This document shows positions 12,391 through 22,839 of a DNA stretch of 64,000 nt, piece by piece. Every line of letters begins with the position of its first letter. Within the stretch, counting starts at the first letter, position 1. Source of the DNA: Pristionchus mayeri (lineage: Eukaryota > Nematoda > Chromadorea > Rhabditida > Neodiplogasteridae). The stretch spans positions 10,168,001-10,232,000 of the forward strand of contig BTRK01000001.1 in NCBI GenBank assembly GCA_036245805.1. Direction: 5' to 3'. The position numbers and the translations under genes were made by a program. The notes under the pieces are model-generated. The model was not told where the DNA came from and searched no databases. It saw only the letters and a list, made by a program, of their open reading frames with translations.

Positions 12391-14374
12391 TTAATCAGAT
12401 TTGCACTTGTGAACGATTATACCGCCACAAGTCAAATTAGCAGTCACTTGTCCACTCTTATCCAACTTCTCTCTTACTTCTCCCCATTGCTCTCGTAATT
12501 GCAGATTGATTGACTTCGTTTCGATCTCAGATACAAATCGAGCTGCCTCAGCAAGAAAAATGGTAAATTTGTCTAGAAATGGTCGAATTAAAAGAAACAA
12601 CTTGGGTTCACTTTTTTCTATGTACGATAGGCATTAGAGAATTGACTTGCCATCTATGATATATTTCAAAAACAGCTCTCTCAAGATGAGTCGATCAAAT
12701 TGAACCACCTCGAGTAGGCCCAATACATCGCTTCTATAATTTAAAGGAAGACTCTCGGCAAAGTAACCACATCGATAGAACAAGTGTGAGGGAGCTGAAG
12801 ATCATGGCGCGAGCTATGGGATATACAGCCATCGGCTTGTTAGCTCAGTGGTAGAACAGCCGTCACGCGATCGTAAGGTTGCGGGTTCGATTCCCGCCAG
12901 TAGTTTTTTGACACAAGCGTCCATGGCACTCAGCCAACTAATCATAACTCTGTTGAGAGTAGAGATGTTAATGTAATCTTTTTGGAGCCTTTAGTCGTTA
13001 AGAGGAGCTAGGCCATGGTTATGAAAGGGTCCAAAGTTGAACTTTGCCTTCAGTCCTCCTTTAATGAACATAATATTAATATCATGATTGTTCATGCATA
13101 TTATTTGCAATTTCATTTAAATGAATAAATATTATAAATTATTGTTCTTACGCGTGTTCCTGAGAGTATGGGATAGTAGCCTCCTCAACTCTCACATCTC
13201 TCAATACACTCCAGTCGCGCTTCGTTCCCTCATATTGTGCGCGCAAGTAGAGCTTCTCGATTTTTGAGCAATGATGAATACGAGGAATCACGAATTGCAT
13301 CCGAAAATTGCATTATAATTGCATCATTGCAAAATTGCATCAGTTTGTCTTCACAAGGAGAGGGATTGAACATATAAATCTGCAAGAATTCTGTGTGACA
13401 GTCTTGCGATCGAAGGCTCACGAGGTCAACCCCCGCTCTCGTCCATAGATCCACCCACACCAAGGGGTTAAGAAATGTTTGTGGTGATTCAATCGCGAAA
13501 GTAAAATCCCAACCACGTGCACACATCACGGGCGGATAGCCAAACGCATAGGTAGATCGCTGATAACCTCAGGACAAGCTGAACGCTGAACTGGCTCGGG
13601 GGAGGTAGAGCACACCTTGTCTTGATAGCCGAATGCTACTTTCTTTTTCCAATATTTTCATAGGCGAGGGTTTCTATTTATGGCTTGCATCATCAGACCT
13701 AGCGACTAGTGTTGGAAATTTGAAATCCAATGCGAATTCGCATTCGCCTACCACTTCTCGGATTTCACAATATTGCGAATGCGCAATTTGACTTCAACCC
13801 TACCAGCATACGATACTTACGAAAGAAATTCCCGTACCAACGATTCGTCCTATAACTCTGCCTGCTATCAAACGAAAAAATGAGTTTGATCCTTTTCGGC
13901 TACTTGGAGAAACACATCCGCTCCTCCAGCTTGCCTGTTTATCAGTTCTAGCCGATTGATTGAAGGGAGATGACGGCGATGCTGATTGACATGGTTCTCG
14001 GCATGGCAATTCCGTCTCGGCGAAATCTGAATAGGATAATCAATATTTTATCCCACCCTCGAGGCACACGTAGCACAGTGCATGCTACTGTGATGACTTC
14101 AAAATCGTAAAAGTAGAGCTTGACAAGTGAGACCATTCGAGGCTATTCAGAACATGTTTCTATAATTAAAAAAAAATACAAATGCGCAAAACATTTTAAA
14201 ATATAAATGCGTTTCGCATTCTGAATGTCCACTCACTAATCTAATTTCGTCGATCGATTTCATTCCCTGTATGATGAGATTCCGAATGATGTCAGAGGGC
14301 AAGCTCGAGAGATTCAACTCGATTTTTTCATTTGAGTGGCGCGAAGACTGCTTCTTTCCGAACATCTGATTCAT
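12391..14374 (-). pseudogene. F-box-like gene, probably decaying
   Basis: Exon 1 (14374-14237) has an ATG start and an F-box-like core (LNLSSLPSDIIRNLI), preceded by a splice acceptor directly before the start (ctactacag|a|ATG), which suggests SL trans-splicing. Exon 2 (14026-13821) begins ISPRRN, as in the paralogue at 27590 (ISPRWD), but a one-base change near its end shifts the frame. Exons 4 (12733-12651, 83 nt, GC donor) and 5 (12572-12391) match the paralogue at 28180-28536 in length, phase and sequence (LREQWGEVREKL). No convincing exon 3 was found. F-box proteins recruit substrates to Skp1-Cullin ubiquitin ligases; that role is family knowledge, not shown here. A SINE-like sequence lies in the intron above exon 4. 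Confidence 0.6.
12836..13074 (+). mobile_element. tRNA-derived SINE-like element, family 2
   Basis: The head has a clear A box (TAGCTCAGTGG) and B box (GGTTCGATTCC). The seven bases after the T-arm (CAGTAGT) do not pair with the 5' end and the D-stem has a mismatch, so it is not a functional tRNA. The tail (GTTGAGAGTAGAGATGTTAA and on to CTCCTTTAA) recurs at 37503-37612 without the tRNA head, which marks it as a dispersed repeat. Confidence 0.65.
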
Positions 14375-14826
14375 TCTGTAGTAGATAAATTAGCGCACTA
14401 CATAAGTTTTAAAAATAGTCAGCTACTTATATCCAATTGTAGGTTAGATAAAGATAAAAATTTATTGAATATTCAAAGATGTCAATATTGATGGAGGAAA
14501 AGTGGTGTCCTTCAACGAGAATATGGTCTTTGCCTATTAAAAAATGTGAGGGAATGTGAGGGAATAGACAATTAGGGGGTTAATCTATTGCATGCTGATG
14601 CATTTCCCCCAGTCCTTTTTCAGACGTTGGCATTTTTTCGAAATGATTCACTCTCTGATGTTACGAATTGGCTAGGCGTTGCCAGAGAGTAACTATCAAC
14701 GATTCTCCTCCTATAGTCGCGTCCTTGAATGGATTCTCAAATGTGACGGATTCTTCGATCCTTTACTCTATATTCAACCTTCATCAGCTGTTGATTGCTA
14801 CCTTAATGTGTTAATTATTTATACTA

Positions 14827-15698
14827 TTGGGGTGTCCGGAAAGTTCGTATAATGCTTCGGAAAAAAGTCAGTTCGCAATCAAATGCAGTGATTGCGCAAT
14901 CTGTTTGTCAACAATGTATTGCGTCACTCTGACGTTAAGTGGGATCTGGGTTGGATCAGTCTCGTAGTTTCTACACTTGTTGAAGTGGTGAAGTATAGCC
15001 GATATTTTGACAGTTGTGTTGAATTACTGTCGGAAATCGCTCCATCGTAGATCGGATCGATGGACAGATTCCATAATAGACATGTGCGAGGAGTGAATCG
15101 TGTATAATAACCCAGCGAAGAGACAACAGTGTTTCGACACCGATGCGAAGGACAAACCCGTTCCCTTGAAGAAAATGAGGAAATTCACTGATTCTTTCTA
15201 TCATTACTTGTTCCGATCTAATAAGAGATCCTTCCTACTGGAACCGCCATCAAAACAACTGTTCTCTGAACAACTGGAAGAAGTCGCGATCAGAGTCCCT
15301 CCCAGACTCCTGAACCAGCTCAAAATTCTTCTTCTGATGGACAATGCTCGCCCACATCGAGCGAAGATGACCCAGAAGAAAATGGACAAGCTGAAGATCG
15401 AGAGGATTCCCCATCCACCGTATTCCCCGGATCTCTCCCCATGCGACTACCACTGCTTCCGCTCTCTCTGACTTCTGCAAAGGAAAGAAGTTCAAGAATC
15501 GAGATGAAGTTGTGAGGGCTTTCGTGAACTGGGCGGTCTCGAAGAAACCCGCATTCTGGAAGAGAGGAATCGAGACCCTGCCCAATCGCTGGAGTGAGGT
15601 AGTGAGAAAGAAGGGGGCATACATTGGTCACTGAGAATTGTAAAGCATTGAATAAAAAATAAAAACAAAAAATTATACGAACTTTCCGGACACCCCAA
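14827..15698 (+). mobile_element. Internally deleted mariner, same family as 62452-63695
   Basis: 872 bp with inverted ends TTGGGGTGTCCGGAAAGTTC and TA target duplications (14825-14826, 15699-15700). It keeps the C-terminal part of the transposase (frame from about 15100) with LLLMDNARPH and YSPDLSPCDYH, the second and third catalytic Asp (D34D). The N-terminal HTH region and the first catalytic Asp are missing. The frame also breaks in a CT run at about 15462-15469. Non-autonomous; it could move only if a related transposase acts on its ends. Confidence 0.9.
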
Positions 15699-15710
15699 TA
15701 ATAGCATATC

Positions 15711-18700
15711 ACGCGTATCACGAGTCAGTGGAGGAGTGCGGGAACATTTTGAAATTTTTACTCTCGGATTAGTCCCTTATTATGTTGTAGTAATACCCTG
15801 GAGTGATGATTTCGAAAAATATAGGTGATAGGTCACAGAGCCGGCTTTTAGGAATTTTCCGGTTTTGCACCTGGCCCCACTGTATTTCAGCTCCCAGATT
15901 TGCTACAGAGCTCGCACTGGGCTCAAAGCGAAAAATTATTCTGAACAACTTTTATGTTGACACCTTTTTGAAATACTAGCAAGTTAAAAAGATATCGCTA
16001 AAAATGTAGAATCCAAGACTTAAATTTTCTCCATCACGCAGGAAACTTACAGAGGATTTTCTTTCAGAATATGAAAGAAGAAGTCTTCATACAGGGGTAT
16101 ATGTTTCGATATTTCGCGTCAAAGGTGCCAAGATGTCGTAGCATGACAACAAATTCTGTCTAGTGAACCCTAACTTCAAATACATTGAGAACTTCCTGCG
16201 ATTTATTAGTTTTCTCAATGTTATACTTATTTTGGTGTTGACAAATTCAAAGTTTGGTGAAGTTTAAAAAATCGATTTTTTCGACCTCGATTTATCGCAT
16301 ATTTACAGATGTCAAGGTCAAGATTCTTAATGATACACAAGCAATAACTGTACATAAGGTGTAGTAGACCCCGATGCGAGTGAAAATATTTGAGAAACAG
16401 CCCACTCCAACTTTATACTTTTTATATTTATTCACACGAACATGACCTCCCGAGAGTTTCGGAAATATTGGTTCATTTTTTGGCCATGTTTACTAGGTTA
16501 TGAAACAGTTTGCAATAGCAAAACAAGGTATGTGATATGATGAGTTGGAAAACGTTAGACATACCGCAAATGGCATCGATTCTAAAAAAATGGCAAAATG
16601 GACAATTCCGAAAATTTCGAATTTTCCGGAATTGTGAAATATGCCAGTAGTTCACCATTCATTTCCCGTCATTTGAGATATTTTTTCGTTGAAAGTTGAT
16701 CGGCAACAATACAACCCTTGTCAAAAAATGAACTTCCAGTATTTCCGAAACTATCGAGAGGTCATGTTCGTGTGAATAAATATAAAAATTATGAAGTTGG
16801 AGTGGGCTGTTTCTCAAATATTTTCACTCAACTCGCGGTCTACTACACCTTATGTTCAGTTATTGCTTGTGTATCAATAAGAATCTTGACTTTGACCTCT
16901 GTAAAAATGCGAAAAATCGAGGTCGAAAAAATCGATTTTTTTAAACTTCACCAAACTTTGAATTTTTCAACACTAAATGAAGTATAACATTGAGAAAACT
17001 AATAAATCGCAGGAAGTTCTCAATGTATTTGAAGTTAGGGTTCACTAGACAGAATTTGTTGTCATGCTACGACATTTTGGCACCTTTAACGCGAAATATC
17101 GAAACATAAACCCCTCTCGATTTTTCATTTTATATTTTTCGTAGATGTATGAAGACTTCTTCTTTCATATTCTGAAAGAAAATCCTCTGTAAGTTTCCTG
17201 CGTGATGGAGAAAACTTTTTTTGAAAGTTTTGGATTCTACATTTTTAGTAATATTAGGTTGTAACATAAGTTTTGTCGCATTTCGGAGGTTCACAATATT
17301 TCCATGAAGGATTCTTCTCAAACATTCCCGTTGCCTGACCTCCTAGTATATGTTTGGGGTGTGCATGCACATTCAAACTGTAGGGAATAACTGAACTGTC
17401 CATGCCGGCTATGTAAAAAAATATTAGTAAGAACAAATTTAAATTTTGTGGAAATTTTATTAATTTGTTTAACCTGGTGCTAGATCGCAGAGACGAATAA
17501 TGAACCAAACTCCCATAGCTTGGTGATATGCCGTGTGAATGATCTTTCAAAAGATATGTCAGATATGATGCTATGTTAAGCGGAACCAAAGATATAGTTC
17601 ACTGAATCTATGGTTAGCCGATGATTCGTTGCCAACTTGATCAACTCTCCTGAAACCAAAATTACAACAACATTGACTAACATAAGTGCGTTCCAATTAC
17701 CACTCATGGGGGTCTAATTTATCATTAAACATGTGCGGCAGATACTAATCTACTTGCGGGAAATTTGAAATGATCATTAATTCAATTCGCGCACAATTTT
17801 GCCAGAAATGCAAGTTTAGGTGTTTCGAATTCAAGATTGTCATTCAAAAGCTATTGACTTACAAAATTATCCCAAATAGATAATGGTAAAGGAAGGGTTG
17901 ATGGTTCGGATGGGCACAATAAATCAGATATTGAACATGTGTGTGAGGTAGGAATTTTAACAAAGTGCAAATTTCAGTAGTTTCATTTACATACCGTCGT
18001 TCTGTATCGAGCCACTTATCTGAACAGAACCCAATCGACCCCAAACTTTAACTGTATACTAAACACTTTGGGTGAATTATATTCCATAACTATTTGGATC
18101 TCGATATCTATTGAGAAGAAAATTCGGCTTGCAAAAGTTTTCCCGACCGTCACCTACCATCCACATTATGCAACCTTGTTTAAATTTCTAGAAAGCTTTT
18201 CGTTTGTCATTATTCGTGAGTGGTTCAAAATGATGCTCATATATAGTACTTTACTCAAATCACGTTAAATCGACATAATTCCTCCTTTTCAAGAAGACAT
18301 GATACGTGAAAATTATTTGTAATCCTAATCTCACTACAACTTTGTCTGGCTACTGTGCCTCCCTAACTGTCTTGACAGGACTGAAGTAAAGTGCGTAAGA
18401 AAGGGTACGAAGGCCCTCACTGAATATGAATAACGATATTGAGATTAAATTAATTCGAAGAATTTCTGAGGTTAGAATGCTTAAGAGATAGGACGCGACA
18501 AAACTTATGTTACAACCTGATATCTTTTTAACTTGCTAGTATTTCAAAAAGGTGTCGACATAAAAGTTGTTCAGAATAATTTTCCGCTCATTTTGAGCCC
18601 AGTGCGAGCTCTGTACCAAATCTGGGAGCTGAAATACAGTGGGGCCAAGTGCAAAACCGGAAAATTCCTAAAAGCCGGCTCTGTGACCTATCACCTATAT

Positions 18701-18820
18701 TTTTCAAAATCATCACTCCAGGGTATTACTACAACAAGATAAGGGGCTAATCCGAGAGTAAAAATTTCAAAATGTTCCCGAGGGGTATGAATTACATCCA
18801 CTGACTCGTGATACTCGTGT
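15711..18820. repeat. Large foldback element (type 2) with nested mariner-type element
   Basis: Arms pair from CACGCGTATCACGAGTCAGT at the left to the mirrored ACTGACTCGTGATACTCGTG at the right, through blocks such as GAGCCGGCTTTTAGGAATTT and TCATGTTCGTGTGAATAAAT, to a centre near 16590. The right arm is interrupted by a 1267 bp insertion (17254-18520). The 33890-35345 foldback shares the AGCCGGCTTTTAGG and AACAACTTTTATGTT blocks and is a relative. Confidence 0.85.
17254..18520. mobile_element. Mariner-type element (TIR family TYAGGTTGTAAC)
   Basis: 1267 bp with ends TTAGGTTGTAACATAAGTTT and the mirrored TCAGGTTGTAACATAAG, flanked by TA on each side (17252-17253, 18521-18522). It splits the arm of the surrounding foldback cleanly, so the boundaries are exact. 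Minus-strand exon-like stretches lie inside (18044-17990, about 17940-17877, 17660-17600, 17405-17255), with GT donors and a last stop codon within the TIR. They do not resemble mariner transposase. Confidence 0.85.
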
Positions 18821-18906
18821 TACAATGAAGAGAACTGAGTATCGTTTCGCGAACCCAAATGTTAATGCAAAGAAGAGTTCGTAAACAAAAACCTGAATTC
18901 TAAAGC

Positions 18907-19212
18907 TCACCCATCGGTGCATTCTTCAATGTCATCAATATGAAAATATTTTTTAGCAGCATATCTGTCCAACCATTGGTTCCACCGATCGGTAAATCTG
19001 TCCTGATCGTATCTATCTGCCATTCTATCACACCTTTCGTAGCAGTCCGTTTCGGTTTTCAGAGCATGGCATAATTGAAACTTGCACCTGAAATGTCTCC
19101 ATTCTCTGAACGGGTACGTTGTCACGGTGTTGGCACAGAGCCATAGGAGTACGTCATCATATTCCGTGAGAACGTAACGTAAGGTGACATATTTTATCAT
19201 AGCACTGACCAT
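18907..19212 (-). CDS. Possible exon of unknown gene
   Basis: A 101-codon open frame with an ATG near 19212 and a good donor (GATGG|GTGAGC) near 18911. The translation is rich in Cys, Trp, Arg and Asp (e.g. CKFQLCHALKTETDCYERC) and has a charged C-terminus (DDIEECTDG). I recognise no domain. No clear partner exons were found. A small Cys-rich nematode protein is possible. Confidence 0.35.
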   Translation of the reverse strand: MVSAMIKYVTLRYVLTEYDDVLLWLCANTVTTYPFREWRHFRCKFQLCHALKTETDCYERCDRMADRYDQDRFTDRWNQWLDRYAAKKYFHIDDIEECTDG

Positions 19213-19329
19213 ATCAGAGTACTTTTCTCCGGAACGCCCTCATCTCTAGCTTCCTTTGTCAACTGGAAAAAATTGCACTAATTACGACAAGGAACAAAAT
19301 TCCAATTATTAACCTGAAGTATTCGAAAG

Positions 19330-19960
19330 GGGGTATGACATTTGAGCAACGACATTTGCGCAACGACAAAATTAGGTGCGCAAGCGACATTTGCGCAACG
19401 GGCCATAACTCCCTTCAGGATCATCGTAGAGTGCCCAGACTGGGTACGTTGGGTAGCTATGGGTTCACTCTACCGTAACCCACACCGGTCTTTGGTCTTT
19501 CTCCTCGGGGGCGACATTTGAGCAACGGAATTTATCATATGAAAGGCGTAGGCGATCCTCTACGAAGTGTTCGATTCTTCACCCGATATCCTCAATGGAT
19601 TTCTTGTTATCTTTGTTGTTCACGATGAAAAATTAAGATGAAAAATGAAAAAAAATTAAGGTGGTGGGAGAATATACCCAAAATTAAGGTGGTGAGAGAA
19701 TGTACCCAAAATTAAGGTGGTGTGAGAATATACCCAAAATTAACGTGGTGTGGAATATACCCAAAAGTAAGGTCTTTCTCCTCGGTAGAGTTACGGTAGA
19801 GTGAACCCATAGCTACCCAACGTACCCAATCTGGGCACTCTACGATGATCCTGAAGGGAGTTATGGTCCGTTGCGCAAATGTCGCATGTGCAAAATTTGT
19901 TGCTCATTTGTCGTATTTTACCCCGTTGCGCAAATGTCGTTGCTCAAATGTCATACCCCC
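19330..19960. mobile_element. Inverted-repeat DNA element with 8 bp target duplication
   Basis: 631 bp flanked by TTCGAAAG on both sides (19322-19329, 19961-19968). Ends read GGGGTATGACATTTGAGCAA and the mirror. The arms (about 170 bp) also contain CATTTGCGCAACG repeats and GAGTGCCCAGACTGGGTACG. The centre holds a 31-bp tandem repeat (19645-19775). No ORF for a transposase. The element at 58024-58392 has the same type of end and the same TSD length. Confidence 0.85.
19645..19775. repeat. 31-bp tandem repeat, four copies
   Basis: Units of the form AATTAAGGTGGTGNGAGAAT plus ATACCC repeat four times with few differences, in the loop of the surrounding inverted-repeat element. Confidence 0.85.
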
Positions 19961-19979
19961 TTCGAAAGGGTTTATGTGT

Positions 19980-21060
19980 TTGAAGTCGTATCCGAGTACA
20001 ACCTCACATTGAGCTTGCTGAAGGTCAAAGAGCACGATAAAAGACACGGTGAGGGTTAAGAAGATATTGATATGATTGGCAGGGTTAAAATCACTGATTT
20101 ATTGTAATACTAGCGTGGGAATTGTATGCAAATTGTGCAAATAAAATAGAGAGCTTGCAGAAAAGCAACCAATGATGCTTTCTAAGCAATAAGCTCTCGT
20201 ATTTGTTTTGCTCTTACAGTTTTTTTCTTCAAATTATTGAAAATTGCAGAGAGCAAATGTTTACAAAATTTGTCAATTCCAGTCCATCCTTTACAGTGCA
20301 ATATCATCTTCACAGATTAAAATTCGTTTTTTTTTACTTCACAGATTTAACTTATTTAGGCAATTTTAAAGCCAACGTATCACAGCCTTGCTGGGAAGAT
20401 ATGACAATTCGAACTTTATTCCGATGACCAACTGCAAGGGTTGTAAACGTTGTAATGTAACAACTGAAATTAAAGACCTGCTCTTCATGTATCCAACTGC
20501 TAGTAATAGTCACATTCAATATGTTTATCATATAAAATGTTTGGTTGCACGATCTCGATTAGAAATTCAGGCACATGTCGGAGAGTACGCACTAGGAACA
20601 TGAAGTTGAGCGTTTTTGAAAATTAAAAGTTAAAACGGGTAGGACAAATGATACAACATTTATGGCAAATATATTATAGTGGTCCTTCCTAATAATACTA
20701 TTGACAACATTGAAGACTCCTGTAAACGTAGTAAGTAGAATGTACGTTAAATAGTGTATAGGTTAAATAGTGGACAAATAGTGGTCTACTGCAAATTTGC
20801 GACAAAATGCTTTGCACTTCTCATGGGAAACGTCCACCTGTAGTTCTGCACTCGCATTAACACATCTGAATTCGCAATGTCGGAGCTTCTTCGATATTTG
20901 GCCCACCCCCTCACTTCCTCCCCTACCCCCATTCATTTCTAGGTCTCCCTGATTTTCGGTCACACAGCCCCTTTGCGATGGGGAGGGAATATACAGTAGC
21001 GGAATATACAGAATATATACAGTATATATACAGTAGCGCTCATAAGTCATGGGATACTTT
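19980..21060. other. No supported gene
   Basis: A short open stretch 19969-20048 (ERVYVFEVVSEYNL) ends at a GTGAGG donor and may be one exon whose 5' border was hit by the 19330-19960 insertion. At 20878-20990 there is a diverged copy of the 29349-29494 hairpin. The rest is AT-rich. Confidence 0.35.
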
Positions 21061-21334
21061 TAGCTGCAGCAAATGTGCGGTCGCGCAACAACTTCAAAAA
21101 AAATTTCTGGGTGGTCCTTAGCCATATCTCCAACCTAGCTACAAAGTTTGGCGAGTAAGAAAAAATCCATGTAAGAATAATGCCGTTTTGAAAAAGTACA
21201 CTTTGATTGCGTCATCACTACACAATAACTAGGCTATTGCGTCATACCCCAATATCATGAGCATAATCTCCAATGGATTTGGTACATCCAACCTTAGTTC
21301 CAGAATGATGCATTTCCTGGGCAAAAAGTTACAA

Positions 21335-22068
21335 AAAAAGCCTTGCTGCAAAAAATGGTCGCAAATTCAGAACTCGGCTTCTGGATGAGCTAGAGACCTG
21401 TTCAAAGCATCATAATGATCACTATCATGAGTACATGTGATCCTGAGAATTAGAAAGCAATATCTCGAAATTTGCCCTCAAGGCATGAAAAATCACTTTT
21501 TTGCATGACCATATTTGGACATCCATAACTTTGTCGGAAATGCAAGTAAAAATCTGATTTTTGCATAGGGATGTTCAAAATGTATTTAAGTACCGATTTC
21601 CAAGTTTTTAGAGCGATTGGACACCTTTCCTGCCCGCGGCGACAGTTTTTCGGAGGGATACTAGGGTCGGGAAACACCCTGTTTACGCACCCTCGTCGTC
21701 TGCACTCTCTCGTGCATAGTGGTAAACAAGGTGTTTCCCGACCCTAGTATACCTCCGGGAAGCGATCGCCACAGGCAGGAAAGATATCCGATCGCTCTAA
21801 AAAGTTGGGAATCATATACATTGTGAACATTCCCATGCAAAAATCAGATTTTTACCTGCATTCTCCACATAGTTATTAATGTCCAAAAAATGGTGATGCA
21901 AAAAAGTGATTTTTTCATGCCCTGAAGGCAAATTTCGAGATATTGCTTTCTCTTTCTCAGGATCATATGTTCTCATGATGGCGATCATTTTTATGCTTTC
22001 ATCAGGTCTCTAGCACATTTAGAAGCCGAGTTCGGAATTTGCCACCCTGTTTTTGCAGCAAGGCTGCA
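21335..22068. repeat. Foldback element with short loop
   Basis: Arms of about 340 bp pair from TTGCTGCAAAAAATGG on the left to the mirrored right end, through AGGTGTTTCCCGACCCTAGT (21727-21746) and its complement near 21661-21688, around a loop of about 40 bp near 21710. In addition, a direct repeat of about 50 bp (ATGTGCGGTCGCGCAACAAC) lies at about 21065 and 22070, flanking it. Confidence 0.8.
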
Positions 22069-22198
22069 GAAAATGTGCGGTCGCGCAGCAACTTCAGATT
22101 TTTTTTCTAGGTAGCCGCCCAATTTGATGTAACTTGTAATTCATAGTCATTTTGTTGTAACATTTACTTAGTTTGTGAGCGAATTCTTCGATTTCAGA

Positions 22199-22336
22199 AT
22201 GTAGCAGCGCGTCGGAAAGAAGCAGGTTTCGTATCAGTCAGAAGAAGAAATCGAGGTCAACCTCTTGAATTTGCCCTCGGACATCATTCGGAATGTCATC
22301 AGAGTGGGACAGGAATCAATCGACACAATTAGGATG
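22199..22336 (+). pseudogene. F-box-like exon 1 copy with stop at codon 2
   Basis: 138 nt, exactly the length of exon 1 at 14374 and 27136, ending in the same GTGAGTGG donor. It encodes VNLLNLPSDIIRNVI, but codon 2 is TAG where the intact copy has AAT. It is preceded by a tttcag acceptor. No downstream exons of the family were found nearby. Confidence 0.75.
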
Positions 22337-22547
22337 GTGAGTGGACATTTCGAATACAAATCACACTCATATTGCTATGCTACATATACCATAAACTGAA
22401 AGGGTTTTTGTCTGACGCGTTCGTTTCGAGCGAGATTTTGATAGTTTCTGTGCAATTAAAATACAAGGACGAAAAAGATTCCCGAAATTTCCAGAAGAAA
22501 AATTTTTACGACCACAAATATGGTGTTCGTTGGTTTGTCCGTCTGTG

Positions 22548-22830
22548 TACCGTAACCTGGGAGTGGCGCAGGAGCAGGTGTTGTGTCAGATTTATGATTT
22601 CATCAGAAGATCGAAACAAAACATTAATACCATACTCCTACAGTAACCGAAATATACCGTAACCCGTAGCCGTGGGTCAGACGCTGGGCCAGATTCATGA
22701 TTTCGTCGGAGGATGGATGAAAAAACATCAATATCGTTATTCTAACGTAACATGAACCTACAATAGTCCGTGACGCTGTGTTAGGTGCTGGGTCAGGTTC
22801 ATGATATCGATGGTCAATTAATTAAATACT
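22548..22830. repeat. Degenerate tandem repeat, about 110 bp, 2.5 copies
   Basis: Three blocks with CCGTAACC/CCGTGACG, then TGGGTCAG and TTCATGATTTCGTC-like segments follow each other with similar spacing. Non-coding. Confidence 0.5.
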
Positions 22831-22839
22831 TCGATATCA

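Noticed and set aside
12838..12908. Functional tRNA gene suggested by perfect A and B boxes
   Set aside because: Acceptor halves do not pair and the D-stem is mismatched; the following 170 bp recur elsewhere as a repeat tail.
15204..15721. Long minus-strand frames over the deleted mariner
   Set aside because: They are antisense shadows of the transposase code on the plus strand.
20203..20603. Two overlapping plus-strand frames near 20.2-20.6 kb as a small gene
   Set aside because: AT-rich, different frames, no acceptor-donor chain and no recognisable motif.
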